Of a stretch of 64,000 bases of DNA, positions 23,460 to 32,665 are shown one piece after another (positions within the stretch are counted from its first letter, which is position 1; each line of letters begins with the position of its first letter). Source of the stretch: Massilia sp. 9096 (GTDB taxonomy: Bacteria > Pseudomonadota > Gammaproteobacteria > Burkholderiales > Burkholderiaceae_D); the NCBI RefSeq assembly GCF_000745265.1, contig NZ_JQNN01000001.1, positions 62,001-126,000 of the forward strand, given 5' to 3'. The notes below the pieces were generated by a model, which saw nothing but the letters and a program-made list of their open reading frames with translations, was not told where the DNA came from and did not search any database. Both the position numbers and the translations under genes were made by a program.

Positions 23460-25023
23460 AGCGGCTGCCGCGGCGTTCGCCCGGACTGCTGGCCTCGACC
23501 TCGCCGCCGTGCGCCAGCACCAGCTGCTGAACCACCCATAAGCCGACCCCGAGGCCACCGTCGGCCTGGGCCTGCGCATGCGCGGCGGGAGCGCCGCGCA
23601 CGAACAGGTCGAACATGTGCGCCGCCGCCTCGGGCCGCATGCCGATGCCGGTGTCGCTGACGCAGATGGCCAGCTTGTCGTGGGTCGTGCTGGCCTCGAT
23701 CGTGATGGCGCCGCCCGGCGGCGTGTACTTGATGGCGTTGCCGAGCAGGTTGCTCAGCACCTGGATCAGCTTGACGCGGTCGCCCTCGATCCAGGCCGAC
23801 AGGGTGTCCAGCGCGAGCACGACCCGCTGCTGTTTGCGTTCGGCCTGGGCGCGCTGGGTTTCGAGCGCCGCCTCGATCACCTCGATGGCGGGCAGCCGCT
23901 CCAGGCGCAGTTCGAGCTGGCCGAAGCAAATGTAGGAAAGGCTGAGCAGGTCGTCGACCAGGTGCGTCATCTGGTTGATCTGGCGCCCCATCAGCTGCAG
24001 CACCCGCCCCGATTCCGGCGCCGCCGAGCGCTGCAGCAGCTGCAGCCCGGTCGACAGCGTCGACAGCGGATTGCGCAGCTCGTGTCCGAGCACGGCCAGC
24101 ACGCGCGTCTTTTGCTCATCCGCTTCGCGCAGGCGCTCCAGCGTGCGGCAGCGCTCGACCGCGTCCCAGGTCTTGTCCGCCGCCGCCTGGAGCATCTCGT
24201 GGCTGTCGTCGTCCCAGCTGCGCTCGTCGTCGGCCAGCAGGGCAACGACGCCGAGCAGGTGAGGCCCCCGCATGCACGGGCACACGAGGCAGGACCGGGC
24301 CCCGGTGTGCGCAAGCAGCGCACTGTCGGCGCGGCTGTCGAGGTGCTGGTGGGTGGCGAGCTGGCCGGCCACGAGGCGCGCCAGGATGCCGGGACCGAGC
24401 GTCGCCAGGTCCTGGGGCTGCGCCTGCGCGCCCGTCCTCATCACGGTCGACAGTTCGGTCAGGCGCATCTGCTCGGGATCGACTTCGGCCACGTAGCAAT
24501 GCCGGCAGCCGAGGTGCCTGCGCAGCAGGTCGGCCACCGCGGCGACCGTCGGCCCGGTGTCGGTGGCGGCGCGGGTCACGTCGCCCAGGTCGCTGAACAG
24601 GCGCAGGCGCCGCTCCAGCTGGACGCGCTCGGTGATGTCGTAGGAGACGACGAAAGCAAGTTCGGGCCGCCCGTCCGCGTCGGTCAAGGGCACGCCATAG
24701 GAATGGTAGTGGCGCTGGTTGATCTCGTGCTCGCGCGAGAAGGTCTGGCCGGCGAGGACGCTCAGGTAGTCGGCTTCCTGCTGCTCGACCAGCTCGGCCG
24801 GTACGGCCTCGCGCACGGTCCGGCCTTCGAAGCGAGCGGGCTCGAATCCCGCCGCGCGCAGGCCCGAGCCGTCGGCCAGCAGGTAGCGCAGGCCGGCATC
24901 GACCACGAACACGGCGCCGTGCGGGAGTTCGTGCGCGATCGTGCGATAGAGGCCGGCGTTGGCAATGCCGCTTGGTTCGACTTTAGGATTTTCCATGTTC
25001 TTTTGACATTGGTTCCCGCTCAT
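23419..25023 (-). CDS. PAS-GAF sensor histidine kinase
   Basis: About 534 residues with no membrane helix, so a cytosolic sensor. A PAS domain (~30-135, ending in VVSYDITERVQLERR) is followed by a GAF-like domain (~150-295). The kinase core has H-box AVLGHELRNPLSTL, N-box NLLGNAIKYTPPGG, G1 DTGIGM and G2 GLGVGLWVVQQLV, all intact. The GAF region has several Cys/His (GCRHCYVAE, CLVCPCM), which could bind a metal or react to redox; that is speculation. No response regulator is adjacent, so it is an orphan. Start: the ATG at 25023 or the internal ATG at 24996; neither has a good ribosome site. Confidence 0.88.
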   Translation of the reverse strand: MSGNQCQKNMENPKVEPSGIANAGLYRTIAHELPHGAVFVVDAGLRYLLADGSGLRAAGFEPARFEGRTVREAVPAELVEQQEADYLSVLAGQTFSREHEINQRHYHSYGVPLTDADGRPELAFVVSYDITERVQLERRLRLFSDLGDVTRAATDTGPTVAAVADLLRRHLGCRHCYVAEVDPEQMRLTELSTVMRTGAQAQPQDLATLGPGILARLVAGQLATHQHLDSRADSALLAHTGARSCLVCPCMRGPHLLGVVALLADDERSWDDDSHEMLQAAADKTWDAVERCRTLERLREADEQKTRVLAVLGHELRNPLSTLSTGLQLLQRSAAPESGRVLQLMGRQINQMTHLVDDLLSLSYICFGQLELRLERLPAIEVIEAALETQRAQAERKQQRVVLALDTLSAWIEGDRVKLIQVLSNLLGNAIKYTPPGGAITIEASTTHDKLAICVSDTGIGMRPEAAAHMFDLFVRGAPAAHAQAQADGGLGVGLWVVQQLVLAHGGEVEASSPGERRGSRFTVRLPLAPDPHA

Positions 25024-25210
25024 AGATGTTAGCACGGCGGTAAGCGCGTGGGGGACGGCCTCCGGCGCTTGCAGGTTCAAGCGCTAAAAAAAAGTCAAAA
25101 AAGGTGAATCCATTCTCCAGTGCGCTTCGTATAAGAGCTCAGGCACCGCGTGCGCGGGCCCTGGCCGGGGACGTTCCCCGCGCCTGACCTCTACCCCTGG
25201 AGACAAAACA

Positions 25211-25774
25211 ATGAAGCGCGCCCTGATTGTTTCAGCAGTATCCCTTTGTGCCTTCCTGTCCGGCTGCGGCGGCTCCGACGACAACAGCGCGACCCCGCAA
25301 TTCCCGCAGAACGCCGACATCTGGCAAGCCCTGGGCGGCGACGCCAAGGCGCCGGCCGCGGTGGCGAAAGTGGTCGACGACGCGGCCACCGGCCTGCTCG
25401 GCGATCCGAAGGAAGCGCCTTACTTCGCCGTGCTCGGCAAGCAGGGCCACGATTCGCCGGACCGCCTGAAAGCCTGCCTGCGCCTGCAGTTCTCGGCCCT
25501 GCTGGGCGGCCCGTTCACCTACCCGGGCAAGGTCGCCGCCGACGGCACGACCGTGATGTGCGAAGACATGCAGACCTCGCACGCCGACCTCGGCATCCCC
25601 GGCTGCGTGTTCGACCAGTTCATCACCGACCTGGCCGCCGTGATGAAACAGGACGGCGTGCCCGACGCCTACATCAGCCGCGTGGCGCCGACCCTGGTGG
25701 GCCTGAAGCCGAGCATCGTCTCGAAGACGCCGCAGTACCTCGGCCCGAACACCGCGGCCAACTGCGCATCATGA
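25211..25774 (+). CDS. Lipoprotein with truncated-globin-like domain
   Basis: 187 residues. The N-terminus MKRALIVSAVSLCAFLSGCGG is a lipoprotein signal with lipobox FLSGC (lipidated Cys at 19). The mature part follows the group I truncated haemoglobin pattern: IWQALGGDAKAPAAVAKVVD, LLGDPKEAPYFAVL, a central LQFSALLGGPFTYPGK, then TSHADLGIPGCVFDQFI (candidate haem-ligating His) and MKQDGVPDAYI. A membrane-anchored periplasmic globin is unusual, since most trHbs are cytosolic; an oxygen, NO or haem-handling role is inference. GGAG precedes the ATG by 9 bases. The stop overlaps the next start (ATGA), so the two genes are translationally coupled. Confidence 0.78.
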   Translation: MKRALIVSAVSLCAFLSGCGGSDDNSATPQFPQNADIWQALGGDAKAPAAVAKVVDDAATGLLGDPKEAPYFAVLGKQGHDSPDRLKACLRLQFSALLGGPFTYPGKVAADGTTVMCEDMQTSHADLGIPGCVFDQFITDLAAVMKQDGVPDAYISRVAPTLVGLKPSIVSKTPQYLGPNTAANCAS

Positions 25775-26493
25775 GCGCGCACGCCCGGACTTTTCAAGCT
25801 GGGCGGCTGGCGTCCTGGCGCCCTTCGTGGCGCCTCGGCGTCGGACTGGGCGCGGGCGTGATCGCGGCGCTCGGCGCGATCGGCTGGATGCATACGCCAT
25901 CCGGCCTGCGCGTGCTGGCGGCGCTGGGCGTGCCGTGCCCGGTCAACAGCGTGCCGGTCGAGCGCGTGGAGGCGCTGCGCCAGCACGGCGTGGCGCCGCT
26001 GAGGATGCTCGCACCGGCGCCGGCGCGCCCGACGCCGGGCGGCCTGGCGCTCGACCGGACCACCGAGGCGCAAGCGGCGACGCTGCTGGCGCATGCCCAC
26101 GGCCAGTGCGAGGCCCAGGTGCGCGGCTACCATTACCTGCGCTGCCGCGGCATCGATGCGTCGGCGCTGGCGCTGGCCGGGCCGCCGGTCAGCGAACTGT
26201 GGCTGAGCTTCAACGGGGCGGGACGCCTGATCGGCATCGACATCTACCGGCGCGGCATGCAGGACGGCGACGTGCGCGCGACCTGGGCGGACGCCACCGG
26301 CCGCCTGCAATCGGCGCTGGGCAAGCCGCAAGTGGCGTTCGGCGATGCGTCGCCGGCGGTGCTGGCGGCCACGCCGATCCAGACCGCGCGCGTGCAGTAC
26401 CGCTACGCCGACTACGTCGCCACCGTCACCGCCTCGCACCTGCCGCAGAGCGGGCTGTCGGTGCGCGAGCAATACATGTCGTCGACGCTGTAA
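25771..26493 (+). CDS. Membrane-anchored protein of unknown function
   Basis: 240 residues, not recognised. A basic N-terminus (WRPSWR) precedes one membrane helix (LGVGLGAGVIAALGAIGWM, ~28-46); the remainder is probably periplasmic. A Cys pair is present in AHGQCEAQVRGYHYLRCRG. The middle has LWLSFNGAGRLIGIDIYRRG, as in small beta-rich domains. Its ATG overlaps the globin-like lipoprotein stop (ATGA), so the two are almost certainly made together and may act together. Confidence 0.7.
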   Translation: MSAHARTFQAGRLASWRPSWRLGVGLGAGVIAALGAIGWMHTPSGLRVLAALGVPCPVNSVPVERVEALRQHGVAPLRMLAPAPARPTPGGLALDRTTEAQAATLLAHAHGQCEAQVRGYHYLRCRGIDASALALAGPPVSELWLSFNGAGRLIGIDIYRRGMQDGDVRATWADATGRLQSALGKPQVAFGDASPAVLAATPIQTARVQYRYADYVATVTASHLPQSGLSVREQYMSSTL

Positions 26494-26563
26494 TTGTTGC
26501 GCACGAACTGATGAATTTGACATAAATTTGGATGAGTCCGGCTACAATCGTGTCATTAAATCA

Positions 26564-27175
26564 ATGACAGGGTCAGCCGTGCACAAAGACATTGACGAAA
26601 GTGATCGGCTGCGCCGGCTGTTGAGCGCCGTCGCGCTGGGCGACCGGGGCGCGTTCCGTACCTTGTACGACGCCACCTCGGCGCGCCTGTACGGCTGTGC
26701 GCTGCGCGTGCTGCCCCAGGAATCGCTGGCCGAGGAAGCCTTGCAGGACGCCTTCGTCGCGATCTGGCACGCGGCATCGACGTATCAACCGCACCTGGCC
26801 GCACCGGCGACCTGGATGGCGACGATCGTGCGCAACAAGGCGCTCGACGTGCGCCGGCGCCTGCAGGCCAGTGGCGAATCCGATGGCGCGCGGTACGTGG
26901 ATGAGCTGAACCTGGATCCGCTGGCGGCGCTGCAGGACGCGGCGGCCGGGCCGCAGGAACGCCTGCAGATGTCGCGCGATGCGCAAGCGCTGGCGCGATG
27001 CCTGGAGACGCTGGCCAGCCGCCAGCGGCAAGCGATCTGCATGGCCTACCTGCACGACCTGTCGCATGGCGACGTGGCGGCGCAGCTGGACACGCCTTTG
27101 GGTACGGTCAAGACCTGGATCAGGCGCGGCCTGGAACGGCTGCGCGTCTGTTTGACGACACAGGAAGCGGCATGA
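26564..27175 (+). CDS. ECF-type RNA polymerase sigma factor
   Basis: About 203 residues with the two ECF modules. Sigma region 2 is FRTLYDATSARLYG...LAEEALQDAFVAIWHAASTY; region 4 is LASRQRQAICMAYLHDLSHGDVAAQLDTPLGTVKTWIRRGLERL, with a complete helix-turn-helix. It overlaps the anti-sigma gene by ATGA, a classic pair, so it would be held at the membrane until a signal arrives; the signal is unknown. Start uncertain: the ATG at 26564 has no ribosome site, whereas a GTG at 26579 follows AGGG by 6 bases. TTGACA (26517-26522) and TACAAT (26543-26548) upstream are promoter-like but 20 bases apart. Confidence 0.9.
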   Translation: MTGSAVHKDIDESDRLRRLLSAVALGDRGAFRTLYDATSARLYGCALRVLPQESLAEEALQDAFVAIWHAASTYQPHLAAPATWMATIVRNKALDVRRRLQASGESDGARYVDELNLDPLAALQDAAAGPQERLQMSRDAQALARCLETLASRQRQAICMAYLHDLSHGDVAAQLDTPLGTVKTWIRRGLERLRVCLTTQEAA

Positions 27176-27903
27176 ACATACGAGACAACCCGGCGCTGCG
27201 CGAAAAACTCGCCGCCGAATACGCGCTCGGCACCCTGCGCGGCGGCGCGCGACGGCGCTTCGAGACCTGGCTGCGCGGCGACGCCGCCTTGCGCGCCACC
27301 GTCGCCGCCTGGCAGGGCCGCCTCGCGCCGCTGGCCGAGCTGGGCCGGTCCGTCCCCGCGCCCGCGCGCGCGTGGGACGGCATCGAGCGGCGCCTGGGTT
27401 TTGCCGCCGGCCCGGCACAGGACGCACGCACAGCGCCGTGGTGGCGCTTCTGGGAACTCGACGGCGCGCGTCCGTGGCCCGGCATCGCGCTGGGCGCGGT
27501 TGCGGCGGCGCTGGTGCTGGCCGTGCTGCTGGTCGCGCGCACGCCAGGCACGCTCGACGCCGGCCTGCCGCAGCAGGTCGCGGCCCTGAGCGACGCGCAG
27601 GCGCATACCGCGCTGGTGGTGAGCGCCGATGCGCGTCGCCAGCGCCTGGAAGTGCGCGTGGCGCGCGATCTGCGCGTGCCCGACGACCGCACGCTGCAGC
27701 TGTGGGCGATCGACCGCGCCGGCAAGCCGCATTCGCTCGGCATCCTGGCGGACAACCGCCACGCCGAGCTCGCGCTCGACGCGCGCGCGACCGGCCCGGA
27801 CGTGGCGCTGCTGGCGATCAGCCTGGAGCCGAAGGGCGGCTCGCCCGATCCGAACGGGCCGACCGGGCCGGTGCTGTACAAGGGCGCCTGGACCACCCTG
27901 TAA
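27172..27903 (+). CDS. Anti-sigma factor, RskA family
   Basis: A 243-residue inner-membrane protein. The N-terminal cytoplasmic part (~1-95) carries the sigma-binding pattern REKLAAEYALGTLRGGARRRFE. One membrane helix (PWPGIALGAVAAALVLAVLLVA, ~102-124) is followed by an RskA/PF10099-type periplasmic domain (LQLWAIDRAGKPHSLG, ISLEPKGGSPDPNGPTGPVLYKG). The RskA name comes from this C-terminal motif. Start overlaps the sigma stop. The gene ends 23 bases before the convergent mgtC-like gene, with a small GCGCCG-GGAG-CGGCGC hairpin (27911-27926) between. Confidence 0.9.
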   Translation: MNIRDNPALREKLAAEYALGTLRGGARRRFETWLRGDAALRATVAAWQGRLAPLAELGRSVPAPARAWDGIERRLGFAAGPAQDARTAPWWRFWELDGARPWPGIALGAVAAALVLAVLLVARTPGTLDAGLPQQVAALSDAQAHTALVVSADARRQRLEVRVARDLRVPDDRTLQLWAIDRAGKPHSLGILADNRHAELALDARATGPDVALLAISLEPKGGSPDPNGPTGPVLYKGAWTTL

Positions 27904-27926
27904 AACGAGCGCGCCGGGAGCGGCGC

Positions 27927-28415
27927 CTACTCGTCGTGCAGCTCGATGTCGCGCTTTTCCTGCTCGGGCTTGTCGAGCCAGCGGCGCTGCAGCGTGCGCT
28001 CGAGCGGTTTGCCGAGCAAGAGCAGCAGGAACACGATCACCAACGCGATGCCGGCGATCTGCCACGAACCCATCCCGCACAGCACGCCGAGGATCGCGGT
28101 GATCCAGATCGAGGCGGCAGTGGTCAGCCCGCGCACGCGCTCGCTGCCGGCCTTGTGGATGATTACGCCCGAACCGAGAAAGCCGATGCCGGTGATCAGG
28201 CCCTGGATCACGCGGCTGACCGCCGACACGTCGACCTGGCCGGTGGGGGAGGTCAGCATGTCGCTGGCGGCCATCGTCAGCAGCGCCGAGCCGAGGCTGA
28301 CCAGCCCGAGCGTGCGCACCCCGGTCGGCTTGCCGTGCAGGTTGCGGTCCAGGCCGATCGCCGCGCCGATCAGCACCGCGGCCGCCAGGCGCAGCAGGAT
28401 GTCGCCGTAGTTCAT
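27927..28415 (-). CDS. MgtC/SapB family membrane protein
   Basis: 162 residues with four to five N-terminal helices. The MgtC core is clear: LRLAAAVLIGAAIGLDRNLHGKPTGVRT and QGLITGIGFLGSGVIIH, then VRGLTTAASIWITAILGV. MgtC relatives help bacteria at low magnesium or low pH, partly by modulating ATP synthase; the short form here lacks the C-terminal ACT-like domain of MgtC. It starts 15 bases after the amidohydrolase stop on the same strand, so it is probably co-transcribed. Confidence 0.9.
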   Translation of the reverse strand: MNYGDILLRLAAAVLIGAAIGLDRNLHGKPTGVRTLGLVSLGSALLTMAASDMLTSPTGQVDVSAVSRVIQGLITGIGFLGSGVIIHKAGSERVRGLTTAASIWITAILGVLCGMGSWQIAGIALVIVFLLLLLGKPLERTLQRRWLDKPEQEKRDIELHDE

Positions 28416-28430
28416 CTTGCGTTCATCTCA

Positions 28431-29758
28431 TCAGCGTGCGCGCTTGACCACCACGCCATCCTTCATCACGAACAGCGGACGCTCGGTGGCCTGGATGTCG
28501 GTCAGCGGATTGCCCGGCACCGCGACGATGTCGGCCAGCTTGCCTTCCTGGAGCGTGCCGACCTTGTCGATCGTGCCGAGCAGGCGCGCGCCGTTGCACG
28601 TGCCGGCCATCAGCGCCTGCGCCGGCGTGAGACCGTTCTGCACCATGAAATTGAATTCGCGCGCGTTGGCGCCGTGCGGGCCGACCGCGGCGTCGGTGCC
28701 GAGCGCGATCGGCACGCCGATCTGGGCCGCGTGGCGGAAGGTGGTGCGCAGGTGGTTGGCCGCGGCCCGGCCCTTGTCGGCGATCACCGGCGGGAAGGTC
28801 GCGATCTTTTCCTCGACGTGGGCGACCGCCGAGATGGTCGGCACCAGGAACACGCCTTTCTGCTTCATCAGGCGCAGCGTGTCGTCCTCCAGGAAGCTGC
28901 CGTGCTCGATCGAGTCGACGCCTGCCTGCACCGCCATCTTCGCGGCCTTGTCGCCGTGCGCGTGCGCGGCCACCTTGCGCCCCCAGGCGTGGGCTTCGCC
29001 GATGATGGCGTTCATCTCGTCCTGGGTCAGTTCCGGAGCGTCGACGGGGTCGGACAGCGACAGCACGCCGCCCGAGGGCATGAACTTGATGACGTTGGCG
29101 CCGTACTTGATCTGGTAGCGCACCGCGGCGCGGCATTCGTCGGGGCCGTTGCACACGCCCTGGATCGGCCCGGCGACCGCGATCTTCTGCGGCGGCACCG
29201 GGTCCTGGTCGGCGTGGCCGCCGGTCGAGCCGACCGCGTAGTTCGAGACCAGCATGCGCGGTCCGGGGATCTTGCCGGCGTCGATGGCGTTGCGCAGGCC
29301 GAGCGCGATCCAGTCGGTCGAGCCGACGTCGCGCACCGAGGTGAAGCCGGCTTCCAGCGTGATACGCGCGTTGTAGGCGCCGTACAGCGCCTGCTCGGCC
29401 GGGAAGCGCATCATGTTGTCGAAGAAGTCGCCGTACCAGTTGTCGCTCGACTGGCCGGACAGGTGCACGTGGGCGTCGATGAAGCCGGGCAGGAGGGTGG
29501 CGTCGCCCAGGTCGATGGTCTCGGCGCCGGCCGGGGCGCTCAGGTTGGCGCCGACGCGCGCGATCTTGTTGCCGACCACGAGCACTTGCGCGTTGTCGAT
29601 CAGGCGGCCGCTGACGCTGTCGAACACGTGCGCGGCGCGCAGCAGGACGGTGTGCGGGGCGGCTTGCGGCCCGGGGCCGGGTCGGCGCCATGGCCGGGCG
29701 CGGCGGCGGCCAGGGTGAGCGCGGCGAGGAGGGTGCGGCGTACGGCGGAAGCGGTCAT
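28431..29758 (-). CDS. Exported metal-dependent amidohydrolase, frameshifted at the signal-peptide junction
   Basis: An imidazolonepropionase/Xaa-Pro-dipeptidase-like amidohydrolase of about 425 residues. Catalytic part: FIDAHVHL (metal His pair), VIKFMPSGG (carbamylated-Lys position), AAHAHGDKAAKMA, DSIEHGSFL and ALGTDAAV (catalytic Asp). The ATG at 29758 begins a normal signal peptide (MTASAVRRTLLAALTLAAAA...GADPAPG), but this frame then runs into an unrelated Cys/Arg stretch. The enzyme frame resumes upstream of its first in-frame start as QAAPHTVLLRAAHVFDS. One missing base in the G/C-run near 29670-29690 would join them. So it is either a real one-base deletion, leaving the enzyme unexported and probably untranslated, or an assembly error. 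mgtC follows 15 bases downstream. Confidence 0.78.
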
Positions 29759-29850
29759 GGCGGAGCCCATCGTTCGAAAAACCGATAGTAATCCGTCATT
29801 GACCGCTTAACAATATGCAATGCACCATTCGCTCCCTGGCGCGCCGCGCA

Positions 29851-30441
29851 TCAGGTCATGAAGGCGATGATCGCCGCCGCGATGCCGACCAGCGCCGATC
29901 CGCCCGCGCCCCAGAGCAGCCAGCGGCGCCGGGTCAGCACCGTGATCGCGGCCAGCGCGATGCCGATTTGCAGGAAGGTCAGCGCCCGGGCGAACTGCTC
30001 GTGCGGCTTGAGCTTGGCGTCCGACTCGCGCGCCAGGCGCTGCGACTCCGCCTGCAGGCGGCTTGCTTCCTGCTGCACTACCTGCCGCGCCTTGTCTTCG
30101 TAATCGCGCTCCGCGATCAGGCGCTGGCGCACGGCCGGATCGGTCGCGATCGCGGCGACCGCGTTGGCGATGTGCGACTTGGTCGACCTCGATTGGTAAT
30201 ACGCCCACTGGTCGCTGGCCTGGGTCTGCTTGAGGATGCTTTCGTTTTTCAGGAACAGCGCCTCGGTCTGTGCGCTGCCGCTGGCGAAGTTGACGATCGC
30301 ACCGATGGTCGAGAGCACCGCTGTCATCAGGGCCACGCGCTGCCCCAGCCGGTCGCGCCGGCGTTCCCCCGCTTCCTCGACCTCCCTGTCGTGCGGACCC
30401 TCCACGTCGTAATCGTCGTCCATTCCACCGTCTGCCTGCAT
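29851..30441 (-). CDS. DUF4337 membrane protein
   Basis: 196 residues. An acidic N-terminus is followed by a helix (VALMTAVLSTIGAIVNFA), the DUF4337 signature region KNESILKQTQASDQWAYYQSRSTKSHIA, a long charged coiled-coil (~110-150) and two C-terminal helices (ALTFLQIGIALAAITVL and WLLWGAGGSALVGIAAAIIAFM). Function unknown. It stands alone, divergent from the GntP permease. Confidence 0.82.
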   Translation of the reverse strand: MQADGGMDDDYDVEGPHDREVEEAGERRRDRLGQRVALMTAVLSTIGAIVNFASGSAQTEALFLKNESILKQTQASDQWAYYQSRSTKSHIANAVAAIATDPAVRQRLIAERDYEDKARQVVQQEASRLQAESQRLARESDAKLKPHEQFARALTFLQIGIALAAITVLTRRRWLLWGAGGSALVGIAAAIIAFMT

Positions 30442-30610
30442 GCCGCGCTCCTTGACTCAACAACGACACGGTAGCATGGGAAATGCCGCACCATGTGCAT
30501 CGCTGCGCACGGTAATTTTACCGTCTATCAAGTCATGTTCATTTCGCTAATAATCGCGCGAGATGCAGCGAATAAATACGTTTCGACCAACCTGGAGACA
30601 GAGGAGCCCC

Positions 30611-32017
30611 ATGACATTCCTGATTGTCCTCGCCGCCCTGGCGTTCCTGATGTTTGCCGCCTACCGCGGCTACAGCGTGATCCTGTTCGCCCCCATTGCC
30701 GCGCTCGCCGCGGTGCTGCTGACCGCCCCTGCCGCCGTCGCGCCGGTGTTCTCCGGCATCTTCATGGAAAAGATGGTCGGTTTCGTCAAGCTCTACTTCC
30801 CGGTGTTCATGCTCGGCGCCGTCTTCGGCAAGGTGATCGAGCTGTCCGGATTTTCCGAGTCGATCGTGGCGGCGGCGATCCGCTACATCGGCCGCTCGCG
30901 CGCCAACGCCGTGATCGTCGCCGTGTGCGCGCTGCTGACTTATGGCGGGGTGTCGCTGTTCGTGGTCGTGTTCGCGGTGTATCCGTTCGCCGCCGAGCTC
31001 TACCGCCAGAGCAATATTCCGAAGCGCCTGATGCCGGGCGCGCTGGCGCTCGGGGCGTTCTCGTTCACCATGGATTCGCTGCCGGGCACGCCGCAGATCC
31101 AGAACATCATCCCGACCACCTTTTTCAAGACCACGTCCTGGGCCGCGCCGGCCCTGGGCGCGATCGGATCGCTGTTCATCGTCGTGGCAGGCCTGAGCTA
31201 CCTCGAATGGCGCCGGCGCACGGCGATGGCCAAGGGCGAGGGCTACGGCGCCTCGCTCGTCAACGAGCCCGAGCGCGCCACGAGCGCCGCGCGCCTGCCG
31301 TCACCGCTGCTCGCGATCTTGCCGCTGGTCGTGGTCGGCGTCGCCAACTTCGTCCTCACCAGGATGATTCCGGTCTGGTACGGCGCCGACGCCTATACCG
31401 TGGCGCCGGAGGCGCTGCCCGGCGTGCACGCGCCGGTCACGGCGACGATCAAGACCGTGGTCGCGATCTGGGCGGTCGAAGGGGCGCTGCTGCTCGGTAT
31501 CGTGCTGGTCGTGGCGAGCGCGTTCGGCCGGGTCAGCGCGCGCTTCGCGGACGGCTCCAAAACCGCGGTCGGCGGCGCGCTGCTGGCGGCGATGAATACG
31601 GCGTCCGAGTACGGCTTCGGCGGCGTGATCGCGGCGCTGCCGGGCTTCATCGTGGTCGGCGACGCGCTCAAGCGCATCCCGGACCCGCTGGTCAACGCCG
31701 CCGTGTCGGTCAGTGCGCTGGCCGGCATCACCGGCTCGGCTTCGGGCGGCATGAGCATCGCGCTGGCGGCGATGTCGAACCTGTTCATCCAGGGCGCGCA
31801 GGCGGCGCACATTCCGCTCGAGGTGCTGCACCGCGTGGTCGCGATGGCCAGCGGCGGCATGGACACGCTGCCGCACAACGGCGCCGTGATTACGCTGCTG
31901 GCAGTGACCGGACTGACCCACCGCGAGTCCTACCGCGAGATCTTCGCCGTCACCGTCATCAAGACGCTGGCGGTGTTCTTCGTGATCGCGGTGTACTACC
32001 TGACCGGGCTGGTCTGA
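30611..32017 (+). CDS. GntP-family permease
   Basis: A 468-residue proton-coupled carrier of the gluconate:H+ symporter superfamily with about 12 helices. Family features: LAALAFLMFAAYRGYSVILFAP at the start, FGKVIELSGFSESI, LLTYGGVSLFVVVFAVYPFA, FTMDSLPGTPQIQN, and TGSASGGMSIALAAM near the C-terminus. Substrate (gluconate, hydroxybutyrate or another organic acid) cannot be told. GAGGAG at 30600-30605 fixes the ATG at 30611; the longer frame from 30563 is not needed. Single gene. Confidence 0.9.
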   Translation: MTFLIVLAALAFLMFAAYRGYSVILFAPIAALAAVLLTAPAAVAPVFSGIFMEKMVGFVKLYFPVFMLGAVFGKVIELSGFSESIVAAAIRYIGRSRANAVIVAVCALLTYGGVSLFVVVFAVYPFAAELYRQSNIPKRLMPGALALGAFSFTMDSLPGTPQIQNIIPTTFFKTTSWAAPALGAIGSLFIVVAGLSYLEWRRRTAMAKGEGYGASLVNEPERATSAARLPSPLLAILPLVVVGVANFVLTRMIPVWYGADAYTVAPEALPGVHAPVTATIKTVVAIWAVEGALLLGIVLVVASAFGRVSARFADGSKTAVGGALLAAMNTASEYGFGGVIAALPGFIVVGDALKRIPDPLVNAAVSVSALAGITGSASGGMSIALAAMSNLFIQGAQAAHIPLEVLHRVVAMASGGMDTLPHNGAVITLLAVTGLTHRESYREIFAVTVIKTLAVFFVIAVYYLTGLV

Positions 32018-32100
32018 TCCGGGCTGAAGCGCACCACCCGCACCGGTGTCTCGCACCAGTCGCGAAAGCCCATGCGCGGATAGAGTTCGCGCGCGGGTGC
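31996..32100 (-). pseudogene. C-terminal remnant of a GNAT acetyltransferase
   Basis: The minus strand reads ARELYPRMGFRDWCETPVRV and then VRFSPD before a stop at 31996. This matches the C-terminal alpha4-beta5 region of GNAT acetyltransferases (A..LY.R.GF), but nothing upstream continues the domain. It overlaps the end of the GntP gene. Probably a decayed gene; short, so moderately sure. Confidence 0.4.
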
Positions 32101-32137
32101 GCGGGAAGGCGTCTGAGAATTTCGACCTTCGTCACGC

Positions 32138-32476
32138 TCAGACGTAGACGTCGCCGCCGGCGCCGTAGCGGTTGGGACGCGGCTCCTGGACCAGGAACAC
32201 GATCAGGACGATCCAGCCGATCAGCGGCACGAGCCAGATCAGCTGCCACCAGCCGCTGCGGTCGGTCTCGTGCAGCCGGCGCGCGCCCACGGCGAGCGAG
32301 GGCAGCAGGGTGGCGATGCCGAACGCGCCGCTGAGCTTGTCGCTGAAGATCCCCAGGAAAGCCGAGGTCAACACGCAGAACAGGGTGAACCACCAGAATT
32401 CCGAGCGCGAGGCCAGGCCCGCGAAGGTGGCGTACTTGCGAAAGCAGGTTTGGATCGATTCGAAGAAGGTCATCAC
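32138..32476 (-). CDS. DUF805 small membrane protein
   Basis: 112 residues, three to four helices. The family pattern is clear: FFESIQTCFRKYATFAGLASRSEFWWFTLF, LPSLAVGARRLHETDRSGWWQLIWLVPLIGWIVLI, ending with PNRYG. DUF805 proteins (YhaH/YhaI-like) have no firm function. It is flanked by two gene remnants, suggesting this stretch has been rearranged. Confidence 0.88.
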   Translation of the reverse strand: MMTFFESIQTCFRKYATFAGLASRSEFWWFTLFCVLTSAFLGIFSDKLSGAFGIATLLPSLAVGARRLHETDRSGWWQLIWLVPLIGWIVLIVFLVQEPRPNRYGAGGDVYV

Positions 32477-32665
32477 GGGGCTCCGTCGGGGAATGCTTTA
32501 TCGTACAAGATATTTTGTTCCGTAAACCCAACAACTGTCACGCCAATTCTGCGACGGCGATCGTGCGATCGGGTTTCACCCTTTCTCACCGCAATTCATT
32601 CCCGCTTTCCGGCACTTCGTCGCATGCCGCTCCGCGCTGTCATGACAGGCAGGCATCATGCGTCT

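Noticed and set aside
26345..26563. Upstream extension of the ECF sigma factor
   Set aside because: The added residues are Arg/Pro/Cys-rich and overlap the preceding gene's coding frame. Sigma homology starts after 26564.
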